From contig NC_013739.1 of the NCBI RefSeq assembly GCF_000025265.1, positions 5,256,001 to 5,320,000 on the forward strand: a stretch of DNA of 64,000 nucleotides, in the 5' to 3' direction. The notes under the pieces are model-generated. The model searched no databases, was not told where the DNA came from, and saw nothing but the letters and a program-made list of their open reading frames with translations. The stretch comes from Conexibacter woesei DSM 14684. Lineage in GTDB: Bacteria > Actinomycetota > Thermoleophilia > Solirubrobacterales > Solirubrobacteraceae. The translations under genes were made by a program, and so were the position numbers. Below, in pieces: positions 8,588-15,935 of the stretch (position 1 is the stretch's first letter; each line of letters starts with the position of its first letter).

Positions 8588-9132
8588 ACGAACTCACGCT
8601 CCCCGCCAAGATCCTCGCGCTCCACGCACGGCTCGGCGATGCCCGCATCCACCACGCGTTCGGCGGCGCGCTGGCGCTCGCCTACTACGCGGTGCCGCGT
8701 CCGACAACAGATGTCAACGTGAACGTCTTCCTCGCTCCGGCCCGGGCCTCGCAGGTGTACGACGCACTCGCACCGCTCGGAGTCGACGTACGTCCCGACC
8801 GATCGACGGTCGAGCGCGACGGGCAGGCGCGGGTGATGTGGGGCCGGACGCCGCTCGACCTCTTCTTCGCGTACGACCCGATCCACGCCGCGATGCAGCG
8901 CGCTGCTCGCACCGTGCCGTTCGGAGAGGAGCGAATCGTCGTGCTCGGTCCCGAGCACCTCGTCGTGTGCAAGGCGGTCTTCGACCGGCCGAAGGACTGG
9001 CTCGACATCGAGCAGGTGCTCGTCTGCGTCGACGACCTCGACGGCGACGAGATCGAGCAGTGGCTGGAGCGGATCGTCGGACGCGACGACACCCGCTTCG
9101 AGCGGTTCGTCGCACTGCGACGACGCAACTGA
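8584..9132 (+). CDS. AbiEii/DUF6036-like nucleotidyltransferase with D-to-N change
   Basis: A 182-residue minimal nucleotidyltransferase-fold protein. The core reads HHAFGGALALAYYAVPRPTT followed by DVNVNVF; the GG and the Arg-Thr-Thr-Asp context match AbiEii/DUF6036 proteins, which usually carry Asp-x-Asp at this point. Here the second acidic residue is Asn (codons GAT GTC AAC). The later VLGPEHLVVCKAVFDRPKDWLDIEQV is the typical second half (H, K and D/E positions). Such enzymes can act as toxins that transfer nucleotides to tRNA ends. Loss of one metal-binding Asp may lower activity or mark a regulatory form. It follows its probable antitoxin with an ATGA overlap. Start ATG at 8584. Confidence 0.7.
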   Translation: MNELTLPAKILALHARLGDARIHHAFGGALALAYYAVPRPTTDVNVNVFLAPARASQVYDALAPLGVDVRPDRSTVERDGQARVMWGRTPLDLFFAYDPIHAAMQRAARTVPFGEERIVVLGPEHLVVCKAVFDRPKDWLDIEQVLVCVDDLDGDEIEQWLERIVGRDDTRFERFVALRRRN

Positions 9133-9179
9133 GGGATTTCCCCGATGCGCTCCGAGGTGAGGCGAGGGACCATCCTCAC

Positions 9180-9854
9180 ATGATCCGGGTAGTGGTGGCA
9201 GACGACATGGCGCTGGTGCGCGGCGGCATGAAGATGATCCTCGAGGCCGATCCCGGCGTACGCGTGGTCGGGGAGGCGGCCGACGGCGCCGACGCCGTCG
9301 AGCAGGCGATCAGAACCGGGCCGGACGTGGCGGTGATGGACATCCGCATGCCGCACGTCGACGGGATCGAGGCGACACGCCGGCTGCAGCAGCGGATGCC
9401 GGACGTGCGCGTGCTGGTCGTGACGACGTTCCACCTCGACGAGTACGTCCACGAGGCGCTGCGCGCCGGCGCGTCCGGCTTCCTGCTGAAGGACACCGCG
9501 CCCGACTCGCTCGTCGACGCGGTCCGCACGGTCGCGGCCGGCGACGCGCTGCTCTCCCCCGCCGTCACCCGCCAGCTGATCGAGCACTACGTCCAGCGGC
9601 CGACGCCCGACGCCGGGCTGACCGGCCGCCTCGCAGAGCTGACGCCGCGCGAGCTCGACGTCGCGCGGCTGGTCGCGCGCGGCATGACGAACGCCGAGAT
9701 CGCCGCCGAGCTGTTCCTCGGCGAGGGGACCGTCAAGACGCACGTGACGAGCATCCTGTCGAAGCTCGCGCTGCGCAACCGCACGCAGATCGTCGTCGCC
9801 GCGTACGAGAGCGGCCTCGTCGAGCTGGGCCGCAACGAGCTGCCGAGCGTGTAG
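9180..9854 (+). CDS. NarL/FixJ-type response regulator
   Basis: A 224-residue two-component output protein. The receiver domain (1-120) has the acidic pair VVADD, the phosphoacceptor Asp in VAVMDIRMPHVDG and the conserved Lys in FLLKDTAPDS. The LuxR-type helix-turn-helix (about 150-215) has LTPRELDVARLVARGMTNAEIAAELFLGEGTVKTHVTSILSKL. It is orphan here: no kinase lies next to it, though an HPK7-type kinase of the right class lies 10 kb away on the other strand. The ATG at 9180 begins immediately after CATCCTCAC; no strong ribosome site is visible. Confidence 0.9.
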   Translation: MIRVVVADDMALVRGGMKMILEADPGVRVVGEAADGADAVEQAIRTGPDVAVMDIRMPHVDGIEATRRLQQRMPDVRVLVVTTFHLDEYVHEALRAGASGFLLKDTAPDSLVDAVRTVAAGDALLSPAVTRQLIEHYVQRPTPDAGLTGRLAELTPRELDVARLVARGMTNAEIAAELFLGEGTVKTHVTSILSKLALRNRTQIVVAAYESGLVELGRNELPSV

Positions 9855-9913
9855 GGCGCGGCCGGCGAGCGGTGGCCGCGCGAGCGGCCACCGGCGACCG
9901 GCGCGGCGACCGC

Positions 9914-10585
9914 TCAGCCGCTGACGTCGATCCCGAGGCTGACGAGCACGTCGCGCACCGCGGCCGGCTGCGGCATGCCGGGGCTGCTCGCGCGCACGTC
10001 GGCGCCGTCGCGCCGCGCGCGGACCGCGCCGAGCGCGGTGTCGGCGAACGCGAGCGCGAGCGCGTCGTCGTCGCCGCGGCGCGGGGAGTACCAGTGCGCG
10101 ACACCGGTGCACATCGCGATCAGGCCGAGCCGCGTCGCGCTCGGGTTCTCCAGCGTGAAGACGCCGTCGGCTGCGCCCTCCTCGATCGCCGACCGCCACA
10201 GCCCCTCGTAGCGGTCGCGCACCGCGACGACCTCCGCCCTCGCCTCCTCCCCGAGCGACTTCAGCTCGGTGTCGAGCACGACCGCCTCCTCGCGCTGGTG
10301 CGCGTGGCTGAGCACGTGCACCTGGACGAGCGCGGCGAGCCGCTGCTCCGGCGGCGCGTCCTCCTCGACGACGAGCTGCGCGCAGCCGAGCAGACGGCGG
10401 TTGCCGTCCAGCATCAGCGACCGCAGCAGGTCCTCCTTCGTGCCCATGTAGTGGTAGAGCGACGCCGTCTGCACGCCCGCCGCCTCCGCCATCTCGCGGA
10501 TCCCCGTCGCCGCGTATCCGCGCGCCGCGAACAGCGACATCGCGGTGCGGCGGATCCGCTCCTCCGTTGACAGGACGCTTGCCAT
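9914..10585 (-). CDS. TetR/AcrR family repressor, divergent from the catabolic operon
   Basis: A 223-residue one-component repressor. Residues about 8-55 form the TetR helix-turn-helix (RIRRTAMSLFAARGYAATGIREMAEAAGVQTASLYHYMGTKEDLL). The larger C-terminal ligand domain resembles the regulators of CoA-ester and sterol catabolism (HVLSHAHQREEAVV, RDRYEGLWRSAIEEGAADGVF). It is transcribed away from an acyl-CoA ligase operon, with a perfect 16-bp palindrome between the two starts, so it very probably controls both units, with an acyl-CoA or aromatic CoA-ester as the natural inducer (inferred from the neighbourhood). Confidence 0.88.
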   Translation of the reverse strand: MASVLSTEERIRRTAMSLFAARGYAATGIREMAEAAGVQTASLYHYMGTKEDLLRSLMLDGNRRLLGCAQLVVEEDAPPEQRLAALVQVHVLSHAHQREEAVVLDTELKSLGEEARAEVVAVRDRYEGLWRSAIEEGAADGVFTLENPSATRLGLIAMCTGVAHWYSPRRGDDDALALAFADTALGAVRARRDGADVRASSPGMPQPAAVRDVLVSLGIDVSG

Positions 10586-10609
10586 GCCGGTAGCGTAGCG
10601 CTCACGCTC

Positions 10610-10625
10610 CCGATCGATCGATCGG
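10610..10625. promoter_or_regulatory. Perfect 16-bp palindrome, probable TetR operator
   Basis: CCGATCGATCGATCGG is its own reverse complement. It lies 25 bases from the TetR start and 27 from the chosen ligase start, where a TetR operator is expected. A partial copy (ATCGATCGATCGG) occurs inside the ligase gene near 10809-10821. Confidence 0.65.
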
Positions 10626-10651
10626 TAGTGGTCAATGAGAGAGGGAGGACC

Positions 10652-12181
10652 GTGACGGCAACACCCCCAGCCGCCGGCGGACTGGGCGACCTGCTCCGCA
10701 GCCAGGCGCTTTCACGCGGAGATGCACCCTTGCTGCGATTCGTCGGCGAGACGCGCTCCTACCGCGAGGTCGACGCACAGACCGAGCGGCTCGCCCACGT
10801 GCTCCTCAATCGATCGATCGGGCGTGGCGACCGCGTCGCGCTGATGCTGCCGAACGGCCTCGACTACCCGACGGCGTGGCTCGCTCTGGCGAAGCTCGGC
10901 GCGATCGCCGTGCCCATCAACATCGGCTACCGCAGCGCCGACCTCGCGCACGTGCTGCGCGACTCGGGCGCCAAGCTCGCGCTCACGACGGCGGAGCTGG
11001 AGCCGCGGATCCGCGAGGTCGACGGCGCGCTCCCGATCGAGACGCCGGAGCGGCTGGCGCCCGAGCTCGCCGCCGCACCCTCCACGCCGGTGCCGGTCGA
11101 CGGCGGCAGCGGCGACGACCTGCTCAACCTCCAGTACACCTCGGGCACGACCGGCTTCCCGAAGGCGTGCATGCTCAGCCACGCCTACTGGCTGAACCTC
11201 GTCGTCCGCTGCCGCGAGCTGGCGGACCTGGGCGAGGACGACGTCTGCATCGCCGCGCAGCCGTTCACGTACATGGACCCGCAATGGATGGCGGCGACGA
11301 TGATCGGCTGCGGCGGCGCGCTGGAGATCCTGCCGCGCTTCTCGGCCTCGACCTTCTGGCGCTCGGTCCGCGACAGCGGCGCGACGTTCACGTACCTGAT
11401 CGGGACGATGCCGCTGCTGCTCCTGCGCCAGCCCGAGGACCCCGCCGAGCGCGACCACCGCCTGCGGCTCGTCAGCTGCTCGGGGATCGTGCCGGAGCTG
11501 CACGCCGAGTTCGAGCGCCGCTGGAACGTGCCGTGGCGCGAGGCGTACGGGATGACCGAGACCGGCCTCGACCTGCACGTCCCGATCGACGACGCCGCGA
11601 GCGTCGGCAGCGGCTCGGTCGGCCGGCCGGCGCTCGGCAAGGAGGCGCGGATCGTCGGCGCCGGCGACGCGCCGCTGCCCGACGGCGAGGCGGGCGAGCT
11701 GGTCGTGCGCGGCGGCGTGATGATGCAGGGGTACTGGAACCGCCCCGAGGAGACCGCCAGCACGCTGCGCGGCGGCTGGCTGCACACCGGCGACCTCGCG
11801 GTGCGCGCGCCGGACGGCTCCTACCGGCTCGTCGGGCGGTTGAAGGACATGGTCCGCCGCGGCGGCGAGAACGTCGCCGCGCAGGAGGTCGAAGCGGTGA
11901 TCGCGACCCATCCCGCCGTCGCGACCGTCGCCGTGATCGCCGTCCCCGACGAGCTGCTGATCGAGGAGGTCAAGGCGGTCGTCGAGCTGCGCGACGGCGC
12001 CGTCGTGACCGCCCCCGAGCTGCACGCGTTCGCGGCCGAGCGGCTGGCGAGATTCAAGGTCCCGCGCTTCTGGGCGTTCGCCGGCGACCTGCCGCGCACC
12101 CCCTCCGCGCGCGTCGAGAAGCACAAGCTCGACGCCGGTCGCGAAGACTGCTGGGACGCGACGGCGGAGACGGTTCGATGA
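10652..12181 (+). CDS. Acyl-CoA synthetase (AMP-forming, ANL superfamily)
   Basis: Activates a carboxylic acid to its CoA thioester through an acyl-adenylate. The 509-residue protein has the phosphate-binding loop YTSGTTGFPK (162-171), the A5 motif YGMTETG (299-305), the TGDL Asp in WLHTGDLAVR, the hinge GRLKDMVRRGGENVA, and the catalytic Lys in the C-terminal TPSARVEKHKL. GAGGGAGG about six bases before the GTG at 10652 decides the start; an in-frame GTG at 10628 lacks such a site. It is the first gene of the operon and is followed by an amidohydrolase with an ATGA overlap. The substrate is probably an aromatic or branched acid taken up by the ABC transporter encoded downstream (inference). 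Confidence 0.88.
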   Translation: MTATPPAAGGLGDLLRSQALSRGDAPLLRFVGETRSYREVDAQTERLAHVLLNRSIGRGDRVALMLPNGLDYPTAWLALAKLGAIAVPINIGYRSADLAHVLRDSGAKLALTTAELEPRIREVDGALPIETPERLAPELAAAPSTPVPVDGGSGDDLLNLQYTSGTTGFPKACMLSHAYWLNLVVRCRELADLGEDDVCIAAQPFTYMDPQWMAATMIGCGGALEILPRFSASTFWRSVRDSGATFTYLIGTMPLLLLRQPEDPAERDHRLRLVSCSGIVPELHAEFERRWNVPWREAYGMTETGLDLHVPIDDAASVGSGSVGRPALGKEARIVGAGDAPLPDGEAGELVVRGGVMMQGYWNRPEETASTLRGGWLHTGDLAVRAPDGSYRLVGRLKDMVRRGGENVAAQEVEAVIATHPAVATVAVIAVPDELLIEEVKAVVELRDGAVVTAPELHAFAAERLARFKVPRFWAFAGDLPRTPSARVEKHKLDAGREDCWDATAETVR

Positions 12182-13095
12182 TCGTCGACGCACGCGTGCG
12201 CCTGCCGCAGGCGCTGCGCCCGCCGCTCGACGCCGGCAGCGCCGAGCTGCTGGCCGATTACGGCGCCGTCTTCGACAGCGACGTCGGCCGCGACGGCGAC
12301 GCGCTGCTGCGCGAGCTGGACGAGGCCGGCGTCGACCACGCGATCGTCCACGCCGAGTACGAGAGCGGCGACCACGCCGACGCGCTCAACGAGGCCGTCG
12401 CCGCGCTCGTCGCCGCGCACCCGCAGCGGCTGTCGGGCTTCGGCACCGTCACGCTCGCGCCGCTGCGACCGGGGCGGACGCTCGCCCAGCTGCGCCGCGT
12501 CGAGCGGTACGGGCTGAAGGGTGTCAACGTCCAGCCGGCGTTCTTCGACCTCGCGATCGACGACCGCCGTCTCTACCCGCTCTACGCCGCCGCGGAGGAG
12601 TCGGGGCTCGTCGTCGGACTGCACACCGGCGTCAACTACTCGCGCCGCCACGCGATCCGCGGCGAGCGCCCGGAGCTGCTCGACCAGGTCGCGTGCGACT
12701 TCCCCGGCCTGACGCTCGTCGCCTGCCACGCCGGCTGGCCGTGGGCGACCGAGATGGCTGCGGTCGCACGGCGCCACCCGACCGTGCTGCTCGACTTCGG
12801 CGGGATCGCGCCGAAGTACCTCGGCCAGCCCGGCTCCGGTTGGGACGTGCTGATGCGCTACGTCGCCAAGCTGCTGTCGAGGCAGGCGATGTTCGCGACC
12901 GACTGGCCCGTCTTCCCGCACGCGCGGGCGCTCGCCGAGTGGCGCGCGCTGGGGCTGGAGGAGGACGTGCTCGCGGCCGTGCTCGGCGGCAACGCCGCGC
13001 GCCTGCTGGGGCTGGCGACGAGCGGCGACGACGACGCGGTAGGCGCCGGCGCGGCGGCGGGCGGGACCGCAGCGGCGACGGAGGGGACGCGATGA
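12178..13095 (+). CDS. Amidohydrolase-2 family protein lacking the HxH metal motif
   Basis: A TIM-barrel amidohydrolase (PF04909-like) of 305 residues. Recognisable elements: GLKGVNVQPAFFDL, VGLHTGV, LVACHAGWPWATEM and MFATDWPVFPH, which carry the later metal or catalytic His and Asp positions. At the N-terminus, where most members read D-x-H-x-H, it reads VDARVRLP, so both His are Arg (CGC codons). The protein may bind one metal, use another chemistry, or have lost activity. The family includes decarboxylases and ring or beta-ketoacyl-CoA hydrolases of aromatic degradation, which suits a position between a CoA ligase and an enoyl-CoA hydratase. The C-terminus is a low-complexity Gly/Ala tail. 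It overlaps both neighbours by ATGA. Confidence 0.8.
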   Translation: MIVDARVRLPQALRPPLDAGSAELLADYGAVFDSDVGRDGDALLRELDEAGVDHAIVHAEYESGDHADALNEAVAALVAAHPQRLSGFGTVTLAPLRPGRTLAQLRRVERYGLKGVNVQPAFFDLAIDDRRLYPLYAAAEESGLVVGLHTGVNYSRRHAIRGERPELLDQVACDFPGLTLVACHAGWPWATEMAAVARRHPTVLLDFGGIAPKYLGQPGSGWDVLMRYVAKLLSRQAMFATDWPVFPHARALAEWRALGLEEDVLAAVLGGNAARLLGLATSGDDDAVGAGAAAGGTAAATEGTR

Positions 13096-13841
13096 CCGCC
13101 GTGCGCTACGCGAGCCACCCCGACGGGGTCGGCGAGATCACGCTCGACCGGCCGGCGCGCCACAACGCCGTCGACGTCGCGCTCGTCGAGGGCCTGCACG
13201 ACGCGCTCGCCGCCGCCGCGACGGACGGCGCCCGCGCGCTGCTGCTGCGGGGCGCCGGCCCGTCGTTCTGCTCCGGTCACGACCTCGAGGCGGCGGCACC
13301 CGCCTCCACGGCCGAGCTGCGCCGCCACGTCGAGCGGCTGCAGGACGTCAGCCGCATCCTGCGCGCGACGGTGCCGAGCGTCGCCGCCGTGCACGGCCAC
13401 GCGATCGGCGCCGGCTGCGAGCTGGCGCTCTCGTGCGACCTCGTGGTCGCTGCCTCCGACGCGCGCTTCCGGATGCCGGAGGTGCCGCTCGGGCTGGCGA
13501 TCGGCGGCGGCTCCTCCGCACTGCTCGTGCACGCCGTCGGCCCGCTGCGGGCACGCGAGCTGGTGCTGCTCGGCGAGCCGTTCGACGCCGCCCGCGCGCA
13601 CGCGCTCGGGCTCGTCAACGCGGTCGTCGAGCCGCCCGAGCTGCCGGCCCGCGCTCGCGCGCTCGCCGCGACCCTCGCGGCGCAGCCGCCGCGCGCGCTC
13701 GCCGCTGCCAAGGACGTGCTGCACGCGGTCGCTGACGACGCGCTGGAGCGTGCCTACGCGCTCGAGACCGACGCGATGGTCGCGACGAACGACTCCGACG
13801 AGGCCGCCGCGGCGGCCGCGGCGTTCCTGGGGCGGCGATGA
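13092..13841 (+). CDS. Enoyl-CoA hydratase/isomerase (crotonase) family
   Basis: A 249-residue crotonase-fold enzyme. The CoA-binding and oxyanion segments are SFCSGHDLEA and HGHAIGAGCELALSCDLVVAA, and the catalytic-Glu region reads FRMPEVPLGLAIGGG, with the usual Glu after Pro. LGLVNAVVE and the C-terminal helices follow. It hydrates or isomerises an unsaturated acyl-CoA. Position and ATGA overlaps on both sides place it in the same transcript as the ligase, the amidohydrolase and an ABC transporter, as the second or third step of a CoA-thioester degradation route whose substrate is unknown. Confidence 0.88.
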   Translation: MTAVRYASHPDGVGEITLDRPARHNAVDVALVEGLHDALAAAATDGARALLLRGAGPSFCSGHDLEAAAPASTAELRRHVERLQDVSRILRATVPSVAAVHGHAIGAGCELALSCDLVVAASDARFRMPEVPLGLAIGGGSSALLVHAVGPLRARELVLLGEPFDAARAHALGLVNAVVEPPELPARARALAATLAAQPPRALAAAKDVLHAVADDALERAYALETDAMVATNDSDEAAAAAAAFLGRR

Positions 13842-14857
13842 GCGCGATCGAGCTGCGCGCGCTCGTCAAGCGCTACGGCGCGCACACGGCGCTCGGCGGC
13901 GAGCGCGGGATCGACCTGACCGTCGACGACGGCGAGCTGGTCGCGATCCTCGGCCCCAGCGGCGCCGGCAAGACGACGGCGCTGACGCTCGTCGCCGGCT
14001 TCGAGGAGGCGACCTCCGGTGCGGTCGTGATCGGCGGGCGCGACGTGACGCGGCTGCCGGCGCACAAGCGCGACGTCGGCGTCGTCTTCCAGAGCTACGC
14101 GCTGTTCCCGCACCTGACGGTCGGCGAGAACGTCGCCTTCCCGCTGCGAACGCGCCGCGTCCCTCGCGCCGAGCGGCGCGAGCGGGTCGCCAGAGCGCTC
14201 GCGACGGTCGGCCTGCCCGGCACCGAGGAGCGCGCCCCCGCGACGCTGTCCGGCGGACAGCAGCAGCGGATCGCGCTCGCGCGGGCGCTCGTCTTCGAGC
14301 CGCGGATCCTGCTGCTCGACGAGCCGCTGGCGGCGCTCGACCGGCGACTGCGCGACCAGATGCAGGTCGAGCTGCGCGCGCTCCACCGCGAGCTGGGCGT
14401 GACGATGCTGCTCGTCACGCACGACCAGGAGGAGGCGCTGACGCTGTCGGACCGGCTCGTCGTGCTGCACGACGGGGCGATCGCGCAGGAGGGGCCGCCG
14501 GCGGAGGTCTACCGCCGCCCGGCGAACCGCTTCGTCGCGGAGTTCCTCGGCGCCAGCAACCTGCTCGAACACGACGGCGGCCTGCTGCTGGTGCGGCCCG
14601 AGGACGTGCGCGTGAGCGCGAACGGCGCGGCTGACGGGAGCGGCGGGAGCGGCGGGAGCGGCGCCGAGGACACGGGCGTGCGGGCGCTCGTGGAGGACAG
14701 CGTCTTCCTCGGCTCGCGCGTGGTCTGCCGCCTGCGGACCGAGGACGGGCGGGTGCTGCTGGCAGAGCGACCGGCGGCGGAGCAGGTCCCGGTCGCAGGC
14801 GAGCGCGTGCGCGCGAGCTGGGACCCGGAGCGCACCGCGCTCCTGACCGACGACTGA
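13838..14857 (+). CDS. ABC transporter ATP-binding protein, PotA-like
   Basis: ATPase of an importer. Walker [10 protein letters not shown] (about residues 41-49), Q-loop [13 protein letters not shown], signature [15 protein letters not shown], Walker [14 protein letters not shown], switch His in VTHDQEEAL. The C-terminal 80 residues are a TOBE-type regulatory domain ([23 protein letters not shown]), typical of the spermidine/putrescine and iron(III) subfamily. It overlaps the crotonase gene (ATGA) and precedes the matching binding protein and fused permease, so the set forms a complete importer. Such PotABCD-type systems in actinobacteria also import small organic acids or amines; the substrate is undecided. 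Confidence 0.92.
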   Translation: MSAIELRALVKRYGAHTALGGERGIDLTVDDGELVAILGPSGAGKTTALTLVAGFEEATSGAVVIGGRDVTRLPAHKRDVGVVFQSYALFPHLTVGENVAFPLRTRRVPRAERRERVARALATVGLPGTEERAPATLSGGQQQRIALARALVFEPRILLLDEPLAALDRRLRDQMQVELRALHRELGVTMLLVTHDQEEALTLSDRLVVLHDGAIAQEGPPAEVYRRPANRFVAEFLGASNLLEHDGGLLLVRPEDVRVSANGAADGSGGSGGSGAEDTGVRALVEDSVFLGSRVVCRLRTEDGRVLLAERPAAEQVPVAGERVRASWDPERTALLTDD

Positions 14858-14876
14858 CGACACGGAGGAGAGGCAG

Positions 14877-15935
14877 ATGAGGAGACGGTGGTGCGCGGCG
14901 ATGGCCGCGACGACGCTGCTCGCGACGGCGCTCGCCGGCTGCGGCAGCAGCGATGACGACGGCGGCACGACGACGGCCGGCGCGAAGCAGTCCGGCGGCG
15001 TCGAGCTGCGCGTGCTGGAGGCCGGCGGCGCGTCCGGCGAGGCGATGCAGAAGGCGTACATCGCGCCGTTCGAGCAGGCGACCGGCAACAGCGTCGTGCG
15101 CGCGAGCCCGTCGGAGATGGGCAAGCTGCAGGCGCAGGTCAGAACCGGCAAGGTGACCGACTCGATCGTCGAGCTGGACTCGATCCAGGCGGTCGCGGCC
15201 GGCGCGCTCGGGCTGACCGAGCCGATCGACTACGCGGCCGTCAGAGCGGCGCCGATGGACCCGGCCGCCAGACACGAGAACGCGCTCTGCTACCAGTACT
15301 ACTCGACGATCCCGGCGTGGAGAGCGGGCGCCAGAGCGCTCCCCTCCGTGCAGCAGTTCTTCGACGTCGACGGCTACCCGGGCAAGCGCTCGCTGCCCGA
15401 CTACCCGACATTCGCGCTGCCGCTCGCGGCCGTCGCCGACGGCGTCCCGCTCGACAGGGTCTTCCCGCTCGACGTCGACCGCGCCTTCGCCGCGCTCGAC
15501 AGGATCAAGGACGACGTCGACGTCTGGTGGTCCTCCGGCGCGCAGCCGGCGCAGCTGCTGCGCGACGGCGAGGTCGACTACGCGCTCGCATGGTCGGGCC
15601 GGATCGCCGCCCAGGACGGGATCGAGCACACCTACGACGGCGGGCTGCTCGACCTCGGCTGCCTCGTCGTGCCGAGAGGCGCGCCGCACGTCGAGCAGGC
15701 GAACGCGCTGCTGCACGAGTACTCGCTGCCGGCCAACCAGGCCGAGCTGGCGAGGCTGATCCCGTACTCCGGACCCGCCGAGGGGATGGCGAGACTCGTC
15801 GCGCCGGAGCGCGCGAAGCTGCTGCCGACCGGCGAGGGCAACCGCGACGTCCAGTTCCTCCAGGACCCGGAGTGGTGGGCGGCCAACTACGAGGACGTCC
15901 TCAAGCGATGGGAAGCGTGGAAGCTCAGCCGCTGA
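14877..15935 (+). CDS. PotD-like extracellular solute-binding lipoprotein
   Basis: A 352-residue ABC substrate-binding protein. The signal peptide ends in the lipobox LAGC with Cys22 as the lipidation site, followed by an Asp/Gly/Thr linker. The body is that of polyamine/iron-type binding proteins (LRVLEAGGASGEAM, APFEQATGNSV, GKVTDSIVELDSIQ, VDVWWSSGAQPAQLLRDGEVDYALAWSGRI). A strong GGAGGAG-like site (ACGGAGGAGAGGC) precedes the ATG. The gene uses AGA for Arg repeatedly, in contrast to the ATPase and permease beside it. Its 3' end overlaps the permease start by 28 bases. It captures the substrate outside the cell for the transporter. Confidence 0.9.
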   Translation: MRRRWCAAMAATTLLATALAGCGSSDDDGGTTTAGAKQSGGVELRVLEAGGASGEAMQKAYIAPFEQATGNSVVRASPSEMGKLQAQVRTGKVTDSIVELDSIQAVAAGALGLTEPIDYAAVRAAPMDPAARHENALCYQYYSTIPAWRAGARALPSVQQFFDVDGYPGKRSLPDYPTFALPLAAVADGVPLDRVFPLDVDRAFAALDRIKDDVDVWWSSGAQPAQLLRDGEVDYALAWSGRIAAQDGIEHTYDGGLLDLGCLVVPRGAPHVEQANALLHEYSLPANQAELARLIPYSGPAEGMARLVAPERAKLLPTGEGNRDVQFLQDPEWWAANYEDVLKRWEAWKLSR

